From DATJKD01 sp963728295 (GTDB taxonomy: Bacteria > Pseudomonadota > Gammaproteobacteria > Steroidobacterales > Steroidobacteraceae), in NCBI GenBank assembly GCA_963728295.1, contig CAVSKB010000022.1, forward strand, positions 1 to 34,378: a DNA stretch of 34,378 nucleotides. Direction: 5' to 3'. A model generated the notes under the pieces. The model ran no database searches, was not told where the DNA came from, and worked only from the letters and a program-made list of their open reading frames with translations. Numbering within the stretch: the stretch's first letter is position 1; each line of letters begins with the position of its first letter. Positions 21,632 to 28,922 of the stretch are shown one piece after another. The translations under genes and the position numbers were made by a program.

Positions 21632-22858
21632 GGTGACCTCAACCAGTCAGCGCAACACTTTACCTTTCCGAACGGAGGTAGGGTGTCATGCGACGGAGAC
21701 AGAAGCGGCGCTTCTATACCGCGGGTGAGAGCGCCGAGATCTGGGATCGATGGCGACGAGGGCAAGGTCTTTGGACCATTGCCCGGGCCTTCGGTAAAAG
21801 GTCCTCGTCGATCTTTGCCCACATCAGCCCGACCGGCGGCATCCGGCCGCCGCAGCGGCGGCGTTCGCGACGGGCGTTGACGCTGGCGGAGCGCGAGGAG
21901 ATTTCCCGCGGCCTGGTGTACGGTCACTCGCTGCGCCAGATCGCCTGCGGTCTCGGTCGGGCACCCTCGACGGTCAGTCGTGAAGTGGCTCGCAACGGTG
22001 GCTCTGGTCCATACCGAGCGGAAGCCTCGGATCGACAGGCCTGGCGTCGAGCGTTGCGCCCCAAGGCGTGTAAGCTCGCCACGCACCCGCACCTGCGCCG
22101 CATCGTGGACACGCAACTTCGGCACAACTGGTCGCCGCAGCAGATCGCCGGGTGGCTGAAGAGTACCCACCCCGAAGATGAGGCGTTCCGGGTGTCGCGC
22201 GAGACGATCTACCGCACGCTGTTCGTCCAGACCCGCGGGGCGCTTAAGAAAGAGCTGATTGAGCACCTGCGGACTCATCGCCCGATCCGCCGCTCTCGCC
22301 ATGCGACGGCCAAGGCCGATACGCGAGGACGCATCCCCGACACGGTCTCCATCAGTGAGCGGCCGGCTAACGTCGAGGACCGAGCGGTTCCCGGTCACTG
22401 GGAGGGCGACCTGTTGTGCGGCTCGAGGAACAGCTACATCGTCACGCTGGTCGAACGGCACACCCGCTACGTGATGCTCGCCAAGATCCCGAGCCGCGAC
22501 ACGCAGACCGTCGTCAACGCACTGATCAAGCAAGCGAAGAAGCTGCCCGACCATCTGTACCAGTCGCTGACCTGGGATCGCGGGGTCGAGCTCACGGATC
22601 ACAAGCGCTTCACCCTGGCGACCGACATCCAGGTGTACTTCTGCGATCCGCAGAGCCCGTGGCAACGCGGCTCGAACGAGAACACCAACCGACTGCTGCG
22701 CCAGTACTTCCCCAAAGGAACGGACCTATCGGTGCACAGCCAGGCTCGGTTGAACTACGTGGCCAGAGAACTCAACGAGCGGCCTCGAGAGACGCTAGGA
22801 TTCAAGACGCCGAAAGAGAAATTTCAAGCCTGTGTTGCGTCGACCACTTGAGGCGACT
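21632..22858 (+). mobile_element. IS30-family insertion sequence 1, inserted in repeat A
   Basis: 1227 bp. Left end GGTGACCTCAACCAGTCAGC, then GCAACAC. The right end, reverse-complemented, is AGTCGCCTCAAGTGGTCGAC, then GCAACAC. They match at about 19 of 27 positions, as imperfect terminal inverted repeats. GT flanks both sides (21630-21631 and 22859-22860), a 2-bp target duplication usual for IS30. It carries one transposase gene. The flanking halves rebuild one repeat A copy when the IS is removed. Confidence 0.88.
21688..22851 (+). CDS. IS30-family DDE transposase
   Basis: 387 residues. N-terminal HTH (YTAGESAEIWDRWRRGQGLW) and second HTH (SLRQIACGLGRAPSTVSREV, about 81-100), then an RNase H-like DDE domain. 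The catalytic residues are Asp241 (GHWEGDL), Asp297 (LTWDRGVEL) and Glu331 (RGSNENTN), with the D-33-E spacing of IS30. C-terminal LNERPRETLGFKTPKEKF is a family hallmark. It is full length with no frameshift. ATG 21688 follows GGAGG. It cuts and pastes the element by recognising the terminal repeats. Clearly homologous to but diverged from the transposase at 26883. Confidence 0.96.
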   Translation: MRRRQKRRFYTAGESAEIWDRWRRGQGLWTIARAFGKRSSSIFAHISPTGGIRPPQRRRSRRALTLAEREEISRGLVYGHSLRQIACGLGRAPSTVSREVARNGGSGPYRAEASDRQAWRRALRPKACKLATHPHLRRIVDTQLRHNWSPQQIAGWLKSTHPEDEAFRVSRETIYRTLFVQTRGALKKELIEHLRTHRPIRRSRHATAKADTRGRIPDTVSISERPANVEDRAVPGHWEGDLLCGSRNSYIVTLVERHTRYVMLAKIPSRDTQTVVNALIKQAKKLPDHLYQSLTWDRGVELTDHKRFTLATDIQVYFCDPQSPWQRGSNENTNRLLRQYFPKGTDLSVHSQARLNYVARELNERPRETLGFKTPKEKFQACVASTT

Positions 22859-22908
22859 GTCGTTCTGAGTCACTCGCCGACGACTGAGTTCGGCCAATCA
22901 GCGACGTC
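22859..22908 (+). repeat. Repeat A, right half after the IS
   Basis: GTCGTTCTGAGTCACTCGCC, then GACGACTGAGTTCGGCCAAT and CAGCGACGTC. It joins exactly to the half at 21618-21631. The end is slightly degenerate (CAGCGACG rather than AAGCGGACG). Confidence 0.8.
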
Positions 22909-23047
22909 TCTGGCATCGACATGCCTGCTGGAAAGCAGACGTTCACAACGGCCCGCCGTATCCATGTGAAATGCGAAACGTACATGAGTGTCCCTGGCAC
23001 ATACTGACCGTCCGACTGTTCCAACCACTTCTCGTTCGGAGACACTT

Positions 23048-23821
23048 ATGACTGGCATCAACTCCTTATTTGACCTGGGCGGACGCGTCGCCGTTGTGAC
23101 CGGCGGCAATGGGGGAATCGGCCGTGCCATTTCACTGGGTCTGGCTCGCGCCGGCGCATCCGTGGCTGTGCTCGCGCGCAACGACGAAAAGAATCGCCTT
23201 GTGCTTGCTGAACTGCAAAGCATCGGTAGACCCGCGCTAGTCTCCCGGCTCGACGTTACCGATCGAGCCGCACTGGGGCCTGCCGTAGAGCAGGTAGAAC
23301 ACGTACTGGGCGGTATCGACATACTCGTGAACAACGCCGGCGTCGTTGCGCTGACTGGCGGGGTGCTCAATGAAACCGCCGCTATCTGGGACAACACAAT
23401 TGAGACGCATCTGAACGCTAGCTTTCTTCTGTCGCAGTTGGTCGCTAAGTCGATGGTCAAGCGTAAGAGCGGCGGAAAGATCATCAACCTGGGGAGCATG
23501 TACTCGATCTTCGGATCGGGCCTCGTGCCTTCTTACAGCGCAGCAAAGGGCGCTATCGTGCAACTCACGAAGTCTTTGGCTATTGAGTTGGCCAGTCATA
23601 ACATCCAAGTCAACGCAATCGCGCCGGGCTGGATTGAAACGGACATGACGGATGCCGTGCGCAAATCACCTATGAATGATGCGATCGTTGCACGGACCCC
23701 TGCGGGGCGTTGGGGGAAACCAGAAGAAGTCATTGGTGCTGCAATTTTCCTCGCCTCTCGCGGTGCCGACTTCATTACCGGAGTGACGCTACCAGTCGAC
23801 GGCGGTTATTCCGTTTGCTAA
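23048..23821 (+). CDS. short-chain dehydrogenase/reductase
   Basis: 257 residues, classical SDR with a Rossmann fold: TGGNGGIG (18-25) for NAD(P) binding, NNAG (95-98), and the catalytic Ser150, Tyr163 and Lys167 (YSAAK). C-terminal GAAIFLASRGADFITGVTLP and VDGGYSV are typical. The start NSLFDLGGRVAVVTGG resembles sugar-acid dehydrogenases such as KduD/gluconate 5-dehydrogenase, but substrate is unproven. I chose ATG 23048 because GGAG lies a few bases upstream; a longer frame to 22988 lacks support. Single gene; a repeat A copy follows 40 bp past the stop. Confidence 0.92.
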   Translation: MTGINSLFDLGGRVAVVTGGNGGIGRAISLGLARAGASVAVLARNDEKNRLVLAELQSIGRPALVSRLDVTDRAALGPAVEQVEHVLGGIDILVNNAGVVALTGGVLNETAAIWDNTIETHLNASFLLSQLVAKSMVKRKSGGKIINLGSMYSIFGSGLVPSYSAAKGAIVQLTKSLAIELASHNIQVNAIAPGWIETDMTDAVRKSPMNDAIVARTPAGRWGKPEEVIGAAIFLASRGADFITGVTLPVDGGYSVC

Positions 23822-23822
23822 G

Positions 23823-23845
23823 CCGCTTTGGCTGCCCGAAAGCGG
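23823..23845. repeat. short hairpin next to repeat A (mini-copy)
   Basis: CCGCTTT (23823-23829) and AAAGCGG (23839-23845) form a 7-bp stem with loop GGCTGCCCG, followed by ACATT. The ends resemble repeat A ends. It lies just after the SDR stop and may be a collapsed copy beside the full copy at 23861, or act as a terminator. Confidence 0.5.
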
Positions 23846-23860
23846 ACATTGGCGACAGGC

Positions 23861-23919
23861 GGCTCAGGGTCGTTCTGAGTCACTCGCCGACGACCGAGTT
23901 CGGCCAGAAGCGGACGTCG
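23861..23919 (+). repeat. Repeat A, full-length copy
   Basis: GGCTCAGGGTCGTTCTGAGT, then CACTCGCCGACGACCGAGTT, then CGGCCAGAAGCGGACGTC. It is close to the family consensus. Inner arms GGTCGT and ACGACC are exact complements. Confidence 0.88.
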
Positions 23920-24194
23920 CTGGACCTCCGAGGTGCCCTGTGGTGACCACGCAATATTTTTTGAGCACACACTGGGTCACTGGCGTATAAGCCAGCAGAT
24001 CGCTGCGTCTGCTGCTGTTAACCCCCGCCGGGCATGGTGGGCCCATGCGGGCATCCCCATTCGCCATCAGTTGCTGAGGAGTCGTCTGCAATAGACGGCC
24101 GGCCGGCCTTAATCACCGTCCTTTTGCGGTTCTGCAGCCACCGTTGCTGGCCGGCATCTAGGTCCGTCTTTCTCTTTCAGAAGGGAGTATAGCC
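23920..24194. other. intergenic region with no assigned gene
   Basis: About 275 bp before the epoxide hydrolase gene. It contains small inverted repeats (CTGGC-GTATAA-GCCAG near 23974 and GCATGG-TGGGC-CCATGC near 24032) and a GGCCGGCCGGCC run. The minus strand has an open frame of about 75 codons (to 23864) running into repeat A; I see no family and do not call it. Presumably the hydrolase promoter lies here. Confidence 0.4.
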
Positions 24195-25379
24195 ATGAGT
24201 GATAAGACCGCTCTTCGTCCGTTTGAAGTGAACATTCCGGAAGCGGAGCTCGTCGAGTTGCGCAAGCGCATCAATACGACCAGGTGGCCCGAAAAGGAAC
24301 CGGTCGCGGATCACTCGCAGGGTGTGCCGCTCGCGACAATGCAGAAGCTCGCCCGCTATTGGGCGACGGAGTACGACTGGCGCAAGGTCGAGGCCCGGCT
24401 GCAGGTCCTGCCACAATTCATCACCGAAATCGACGGCCTCGACATTCATTTCATCCACGTTCGCTCGAAGCATGAGAATGCCCTGCCGGTCATCGTCACG
24501 CATGGATGGCCCGGCTCGATTATCGAGCAGCTGAAGATTATCGACCCGCTCGTCAATCCCACAGCGCATGGCGGCAAGGCCTCGGACGCTTTCCATGTGG
24601 TGATTCCCTCGATGCCGGGTTACGGGTTTTCCGGGAAGCCGACAACGACCGGCTGGGACCAAGCGCGGATCGGACGTGCCTGGGCGGTGCTGATGAAGCG
24701 CCTTGGGTACACGCGATATGTGGCGCAAGGCGGGGATTGGGGCGCGATTGTCAACGACGTGATGGCCACGCAGGGGCATCCGGAACTGATCGGTCTCCAC
24801 ACGAACCTGCCCAACGCGATTCCACCCGAAATCAACAAGGCGGCTGCGGCCGGCGGCCCGCCGCCGTCAGGTCTCTCGGCCGAGGAAAAGCGCGCGTACG
24901 AGACGATTGTCGCTTTGTACAAGACCATTCCAACACAGTTTTTTATGGGGTCGCGCCCGCAAACGCTGTACGGTATCGCGGATTCACCCGTCGGCGTGGC
25001 AGCCTGGTTGCTCGACCACGACCCGATTAGTTTGCGGCTCATCGCACGTGCGTTCGACGGGGAGTCGACAGGCCTTACCCGGGACGATGTGCTCGACAAC
25101 GCCACGCTGTTCTGGTTGACCAACACGACAGTCTCTGCGGCGCGTCTCTATTGGGAGGGGTTCGCCAAGACCGACTTGGGACCCAAGAACGTCACCATCC
25201 CGGTTGCGCTGAGCGTCTTTCCTGACGAGGTCTACCATACGCCGCGGACTTGGGCGGAGAAGGCCTATCCCAACCTCATCCATTACAACCAGCTCGACAA
25301 GGGCGGGCACTTCGCGGCGTGGGAACAGCCGAAGCTCCTGGTGGATGAGATGCGCGCAGGGTTGAAGTCGTTGCGGTAA
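24195..25379 (+). CDS. epoxide hydrolase (alpha/beta hydrolase, EHN domain)
   Basis: 394 residues: N-terminal EHN domain (PFEVNIPEAELVELRKRINT to about 95) and alpha/beta hydrolase core. Oxyanion motif HGWPGS (103-108), nucleophile Asp181 in QGGDWG, and the catalytic His372 in KGGHFAAWE. The lid region lies at about 215-300. It hydrolyses epoxides to diols in the cytoplasm via an ester intermediate; natural substrate unknown. ATG 24195 follows GAAGGGAG. Length is normal for microsomal-type bacterial epoxide hydrolases. Standalone gene. Confidence 0.94.
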   Translation: MSDKTALRPFEVNIPEAELVELRKRINTTRWPEKEPVADHSQGVPLATMQKLARYWATEYDWRKVEARLQVLPQFITEIDGLDIHFIHVRSKHENALPVIVTHGWPGSIIEQLKIIDPLVNPTAHGGKASDAFHVVIPSMPGYGFSGKPTTTGWDQARIGRAWAVLMKRLGYTRYVAQGGDWGAIVNDVMATQGHPELIGLHTNLPNAIPPEINKAAAAGGPPPSGLSAEEKRAYETIVALYKTIPTQFFMGSRPQTLYGIADSPVGVAAWLLDHDPISLRLIARAFDGESTGLTRDDVLDNATLFWLTNTTVSAARLYWEGFAKTDLGPKNVTIPVALSVFPDEVYHTPRTWAEKAYPNLIHYNQLDKGGHFAAWEQPKLLVDEMRAGLKSLR

Positions 25380-25505
25380 TTGGCGTCGTTCAAAGGTCGT
25401 CCGGTGGATGGCGCTAGACGTGCGCGTCATCCACCGTGTACCGATTCGCCAAAGGACAATGCACTGAGAAGTTGGTAGCGGGGCGTGATTTGAACCTTCG
25501 CGAAT

Positions 25506-25563
25506 GGCTGCTTCGGGTCGTTTCTGAGCCACTCCCCGACGACCGGGTTCGGCCTAAGCAGAC
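25506..25563 (+). repeat. Repeat A copy
   Basis: GGCTGCTTCGGGTCGTTTCT, then GAGCCACTCCCCGACGACCG, then GGTTCGGCCTAAGCAGAC. One base longer in the left arm. It ends 13 bp from the stop of the minus-strand gene at 25577-26008. Confidence 0.82.
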
Positions 25564-25576
25564 ATTGGGAAGGCGA

Positions 25577-26008
25577 TCAGGAATCTCCGAGAGGGCGAAC
25601 AAATGAACTTCTAAAGCCAAACAGTAGAAACCCGCCCACGCCGATGCAGATGGTAAGCATGGCGAGATAAAGCTCGCCCGGAGGATGCCCAACACCAGAG
25701 AAGCCACTGACCAGCACCAAGTATGGTGGAAGAAATGCGGCGACTACAGAAAAGCCAAGCATGAACACAAAGGCCCACAACTTTGTAATCAACCCGCTGC
25801 GCAATCTGCGCATCAAAAGCAATCCACCGCCGAGGCAAATTGCGATGCTGAGCCCTATCGCACCGGGGTAGAGCATGTTGCTCACTGAATCTTCCCAGAA
25901 GCGTGAAGTGCCGAATGGACGACTGTAGAAGATCGTCGGTAGAAAGCCGAAAGCGGCAAATACCATCAGGACAATCGAACAGCGGCCGATAATCGCAAGA
26001 CTTGTCAT
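25577..26008 (-). CDS. four-helix membrane protein, cassette-like
   Basis: 143 residues with four hydrophobic segments (about 5-25, 45-65, 77-100 and 110-130). No family recognised. ATG 26008 lies 5 bp after GTTAGGC (minus strand), a good attC R' core. The C-terminus PLGDS has the same encoding 3' end as 26092 and, with one change, 9895. Both ends thus look like cassette ends. Confidence 0.7.
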   Translation of the reverse strand: MTSLAIIGRCSIVLMVFAAFGFLPTIFYSRPFGTSRFWEDSVSNMLYPGAIGLSIAICLGGGLLLMRRLRSGLITKLWAFVFMLGFSVVAAFLPPYLVLVSGFSGVGHPPGELYLAMLTICIGVGGFLLFGFRSSFVRPLGDS

Positions 26009-26013
26009 CTGAC

Positions 26014-26075
26014 GCCTAACTGTAAGTAGGCCGCATAAATCCGGCTTTTTGTAAGACCGCGGAATTGCGGGATAT
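26014..26075 (-). repeat. Repeat B copy with GTTAGGC core
   Basis: Minus strand: CCCGCAATTCCGCGG, TCTTACAAAAAGCCGGATTT, then ATGCGGCCTACTTACAG and GTTAGGC, next to the ATG of the 25577 gene. Two small hairpins: CCGC-AATTCC-GCGG and GCCG-GATTTATG-CGGC. It fills the gap between two minus-strand genes (stop of 26092 and start of 26008). I read it as a possible attC right part. Confidence 0.5.
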
Positions 26076-26091
26076 GCACATGCGAGCCCGG

Positions 26092-26628
26092 TCAGGAATC
26101 TCCGAGAGCGTCGAACGCTTCATCGGCCTCCAGGCCGTGAACGAACGCCTCAAAACTATCCGCGACGTGTGTGATTTTGTAATCGGACTCCTGATCGACG
26201 TGGACAATGCGAGGTTCGCCATCTCGCCCGCAATCTCGATAATCCAAGCACAACAGGTCATGGCCGGCTGATGGGCAATCTGCGAAATAAATGCCGATGT
26301 CAGGGTAACCCCACTCCTCCATCCAGAATCTGCTGCTAAGCGGCCCACACAAGGAACATTGCTTGTCGAAGCCGATCGAGTAGATGCCGGTAATGGCGAC
26401 GTGGTCGTCTGCCCAAGAAGTAGGTTCCCTCGTTCGATGATTCGTTCGTTTCGGAATTCCACCGTTCTGATGCCGCGAAAGCGCGACATAGGCTCGAGGT
26501 AGCCTGTAACCAAGTTCGCGCTCGACCGCTGCGAGCGCTTCATCGGTCAGGGGCGCTCCGACGTATTCCTCACGTGCGTAATTGGAGTCCTCCCAGAAAT
26601 CGTTGGGATCGAACTGACGCTCGTTCAT
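26092..26628 (-). CDS. SMI1/KNR4-domain protein (orphan immunity-type)
   Basis: 178 residues from ATG 26628. Motifs of the SMI1/KNR4 (SUKH) family: LTDEALAAVERELGYRLPRA, YVALSRHQNGGIP (the QNGG motif), then EEWGYPDIGIYFADCPSAGH, DLLCLDYRDCGRDGEPRIVH and the final FEAFVHGLEADEA. By family knowledge such proteins often neutralise contact-dependent or other polymorphic toxins. No toxin gene lies beside it, so it would be an orphan immunity gene. The upstream gap ends in a GTTAGGC core, consistent with a cassette. Ends LGDS like its neighbour. Confidence 0.85.
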   Translation of the reverse strand: MNERQFDPNDFWEDSNYAREEYVGAPLTDEALAAVERELGYRLPRAYVALSRHQNGGIPKRTNHRTREPTSWADDHVAITGIYSIGFDKQCSLCGPLSSRFWMEEWGYPDIGIYFADCPSAGHDLLCLDYRDCGRDGEPRIVHVDQESDYKITHVADSFEAFVHGLEADEAFDALGDS

Positions 26629-26677
26629 GCGATGACGCTCACGCAAGGCTGGGTCAAACGACGACGCACGAAATGAG

Positions 26678-26771
26678 GCCTAACGGTTCTATAACGCCGC
26701 AGAATTGCAGCATATGGACGTGAACAAACCCCCAACCCCATGAAATCAATAGACCACGCGACTCGTTAGGC
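26678..26771 (-). other. attC-like block with GCCTAAC/GTTAGGC cores
   Basis: On the minus strand it starts GCCTAAC (R''-like) and ends GTTAGGC (R'-like, exact GTTRRRY), 94 bp, with repeat C (CTATTGATTTCATGGGGTTG) in the left part and GCTGCAATTCTGCGGCG in the right. It lies between the IS2 flank and the start of the SMI1/KNR4 gene. The inner L boxes do not pair well, so identity as attC is only likely. Confidence 0.5.
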
Positions 26772-26807
26772 GTCAATAAATCGACGGGGAATTGCAGCGA
26801 TCCTCAA

Positions 26808-26821
26808 CGGCTGCTTTGGGT
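26808..26821 (+). repeat. Repeat A, left half interrupted by the second IS
   Basis: CGGCTGCTTTGGGT, the left end of repeat A; the IS starts after GGGT, the same position as at 21631. The right half resumes at 28051. Confidence 0.8.
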
Positions 26822-28050
26822 TGTGGATTCAACTGGTCGATGCAACACCTAGACTCTCAATGTAGAGGGGAGGATGTTGCACATGAAGTACCGGACAAGG
26901 ATCCAGTACACGGAGACCGATAAGGCACTGATGTGGGAGCGCTGGCGACAGGGCGAGTCGCTGCATGCGATAGCTCGGCTCTTTGACCGTTACCATTCAG
27001 TGGTTGGTGGCATTCTCTCGAGGACTGGCGGCATTCGACCCCCGCAACGACGTCGCTCCTCGTTGGTCTTGGCCCTCGCTGAACGCGAAGAGATCTCGCG
27101 CGGTGTGATGGCCAGCCTGTCGGTGCGCACGATCGCCGGCTCGCTTGGGCGAGCGCCCAGCACGGTGAGCCGCGAGATCGGCCGTAACGGTGGTCGGCGA
27201 GCGTACCGGGCGAGTGTGGCCGATCAGGCGGCGTGGCACCGGGCGACGAGGCCGAAGCGCTGTAAACTGGCGCAGAACCCTGCGCTGGCGCGTGTCGTGG
27301 CCGACAAGCTGCAGCTCGAGTGGTCACCGCGCCAGGTTGCCGGGTGGCTGAAGCGCATGTACCCGGACGACGAGACCCAGCAGGTGTCCCACGAGACCAT
27401 TTACCGCACTCTCTTTATCCAGGCGCGCGGGGCGTTGAAGAAAGAGCTGTTGCAGCACTTGCGACGCACCCGCGCGATGCGCCGCTCGCGCCGTTACACG
27501 CAGAAGACGGCCGATCGTGGTCGGATCACCGAGACGGTGTCGATCCGTGAACGACCGGCCGAGGCCAAGGATCGGGCGGTGCCCGGCCACTGGGAGGGAG
27601 ACCTCTTCTTCGGCAGCAACAACAGTCAAATCGCCACGCTGGTTGAGCGCCAGACGCGTTATCTCATGCTCGCGAGAGCTGCCGGCAAAGACACCGAGAC
27701 GGTGGTCAATGCGCTCATCAAGCAGGCTCACAAGCTTCCACGGGAGCTCTACAGATCACTGACCTGGGACCGTGGCAAGGAAATGGCGGACCATCAGCGC
27801 TTCTCGCTGGCCACCCACGTCAAGGTCTACTTCTGCGATCCTCAGCAGCCGTGGCAGCGCGGTTCCAACGAGAACACCAACGGTCTATTGCGTCAGTACT
27901 TCCCGAAAGGGATGGATCTGTCGGACATCAATCAGAACAGGCTCAATGGGGTCGCGAGACGACTGAACGAACGACCGAGAGAAACGCTTAACTTCGAAAC
28001 ACCAGCCGAACGATTTAGCCAATGTGTTGCGTCGATCGGTTGAATCCGCA
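26822..28050 (+). mobile_element. IS30-family insertion sequence 2, inserted in repeat A
   Basis: 1229 bp. Left end TGTGGATTCAACTGGTCGAT, then GCAACAC. The right end, reverse-complemented, is TGCGGATTCAACCGATCGAC, then GCAACAC: 23 of 27 positions match. GT flanks both sides (26820-26821 and 28051-28052). The element is full length with an intact transposase. Its ends share the GCAACAC inner segment with IS1 (21632-22858), so both are close relatives. Confidence 0.9.
26883..28043 (+). CDS. IS30-family DDE transposase
   Basis: 386 residues from ATG 26883, which is 9 bp after GAGGGGAGG; the in-frame ATG at 26874 directly abuts that ribosome site and is less likely. Same order as the transposase at 21688: two HTH regions, then the DDE domain with Asp in GHWEGDLF, Asp in LTWDRGKEM and Glu in RGSNENTNG (D-33-E). 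C-terminal LNERPRETLNFETPAERF. No frameshift. It differs from the other copy throughout, so these are two related but distinct elements, not a recent duplication. Confidence 0.96.
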   Translation: MKYRTRIQYTETDKALMWERWRQGESLHAIARLFDRYHSVVGGILSRTGGIRPPQRRRSSLVLALAEREEISRGVMASLSVRTIAGSLGRAPSTVSREIGRNGGRRAYRASVADQAAWHRATRPKRCKLAQNPALARVVADKLQLEWSPRQVAGWLKRMYPDDETQQVSHETIYRTLFIQARGALKKELLQHLRRTRAMRRSRRYTQKTADRGRITETVSIRERPAEAKDRAVPGHWEGDLFFGSNNSQIATLVERQTRYLMLARAAGKDTETVVNALIKQAHKLPRELYRSLTWDRGKEMADHQRFSLATHVKVYFCDPQQPWQRGSNENTNGLLRQYFPKGMDLSDINQNRLNGVARRLNERPRETLNFETPAERFSQCVASIG

Positions 28051-28097
28051 GTCGTTCTGAGTCACTCGCCGACGACCGCGTTCGGCCAGGAGCGGAC
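28051..28097 (+). repeat. Repeat A, right half after the second IS
   Basis: GTCGTTCTGAGTCACTCGCC, then GACGACCGCGTTCGGCCAGG, then AGCGGAC. Joins to 26808-26821 to rebuild one copy. Confidence 0.82.
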
Positions 28098-28235
28098 GCT
28101 CGGGGTCGGTTGCAATGTCTGGCTTATCGACGCATTTGCGGAGTGAAGTGCAGAAGACCGGAACCCCGGCGCGAGGCCGAAGTCCCGGTCAATGCTGATT
28201 GCCTGCGGGCTCGTCTGGATCGGTACGCTGACGCC

Positions 28236-28715
28236 TCAGCTCTCAGGCGGCGGCACTGGGGCAAAGTTCGCGTGTACCAGTTTCCACTGGCCGTCGATCT
28301 TGGCGTACACGCGTGTGGATTTGGCCACGCTGCTCTCAGTCTTGCCGTCCTTGTGCAGGTCCACACCGACGTAGTTGTAGGTCAGGATCGCGACGTCACC
28401 GTAGACTTGCACCTTCGCGTTCTGCATGTCGCCGAGGATCGTTCTATCGCCAGAGCGGGCCAGTGCCTCGGCAAGAGCGGAATTCAGCGCTTTGCCATCG
28501 AGGCGTACCGGATAGCCTCGATTGAACTCCGTATAGTCGTCAGCCAGGGCGGCGTTCTGTTCGGCGACGCTCTTGCCTTCTGCTTCCGCAGCCCACTGAG
28601 CGCGCGTGATTGCGATCACCTCGGCAGCGACCTTGGGGTCCTCGCCGGCCACGGCGCCCTGGCACATGACCATCAATGCTCCGGCGCAAAGAACAACTGA
28701 AAGCGGACGCTTCAT
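28236..28715 (-). CDS. exported NTF2-like (DUF4440/SnoaL-type) protein
   Basis: 159 residues with signal peptide (SVVLCAGALMVMCQGAVA). Domain: VAAEVIAITRAQWAAEAEGK, DDYTEFNRGYPVRLDGKAL, VQVYGDVAILTYNYVGVDL, then VAKSTRVYAKIDGQWKLVHA and NFAP. The TRVYAKIDGQWKLVHANFAP ending is typical of DUF4440 NTF2-like proteins. Periplasmic; ligand unknown. Single gene. Ribosome-site-like GGGGG lies before the ATG. Confidence 0.85.
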   Translation of the reverse strand: MKRPLSVVLCAGALMVMCQGAVAGEDPKVAAEVIAITRAQWAAEAEGKSVAEQNAALADDYTEFNRGYPVRLDGKALNSALAEALARSGDRTILGDMQNAKVQVYGDVAILTYNYVGVDLHKDGKTESSVAKSTRVYAKIDGQWKLVHANFAPVPPPES

Positions 28716-28850
28716 GACTGAATCCCCCTGATTACGATTGATTGGTGTGTGAATCCAGGTTGCAGCGCCGTCGTGGCGTCTTCGCCCCCGGAGCGTCCTT
28801 ATACGCCGATATGCGCCCTACCCACCACAATGATCAGATCCGAATTGGAC

Positions 28851-28884
28851 GTCTGCTAAGGGTCGCATTCGGCCATAAGCGGCC
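28851..28884 (+). repeat. Repeat A, compact copy
   Basis: GTCTGCTAAGGGTCGCATTC, then GGCCATAAGCGGCC. 34-bp short form without the TCTGAGTCACTC middle, with GTCTGCT and AAGCGGCC ends. It lies about 40 bp upstream of the Tdi1-like gene. Confidence 0.65.
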
Positions 28885-28922
28885 CTTCGCCGTGCCCCAA
28901 ACTGGCGGCATACTCGGGCGTC

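Noticed and set aside
23940..24194. Possible transposase remnant before the epoxide hydrolase
   Set aside because: An open frame of about 75 codons and small inverted repeats are present, but no motif of any transposase family can be read.
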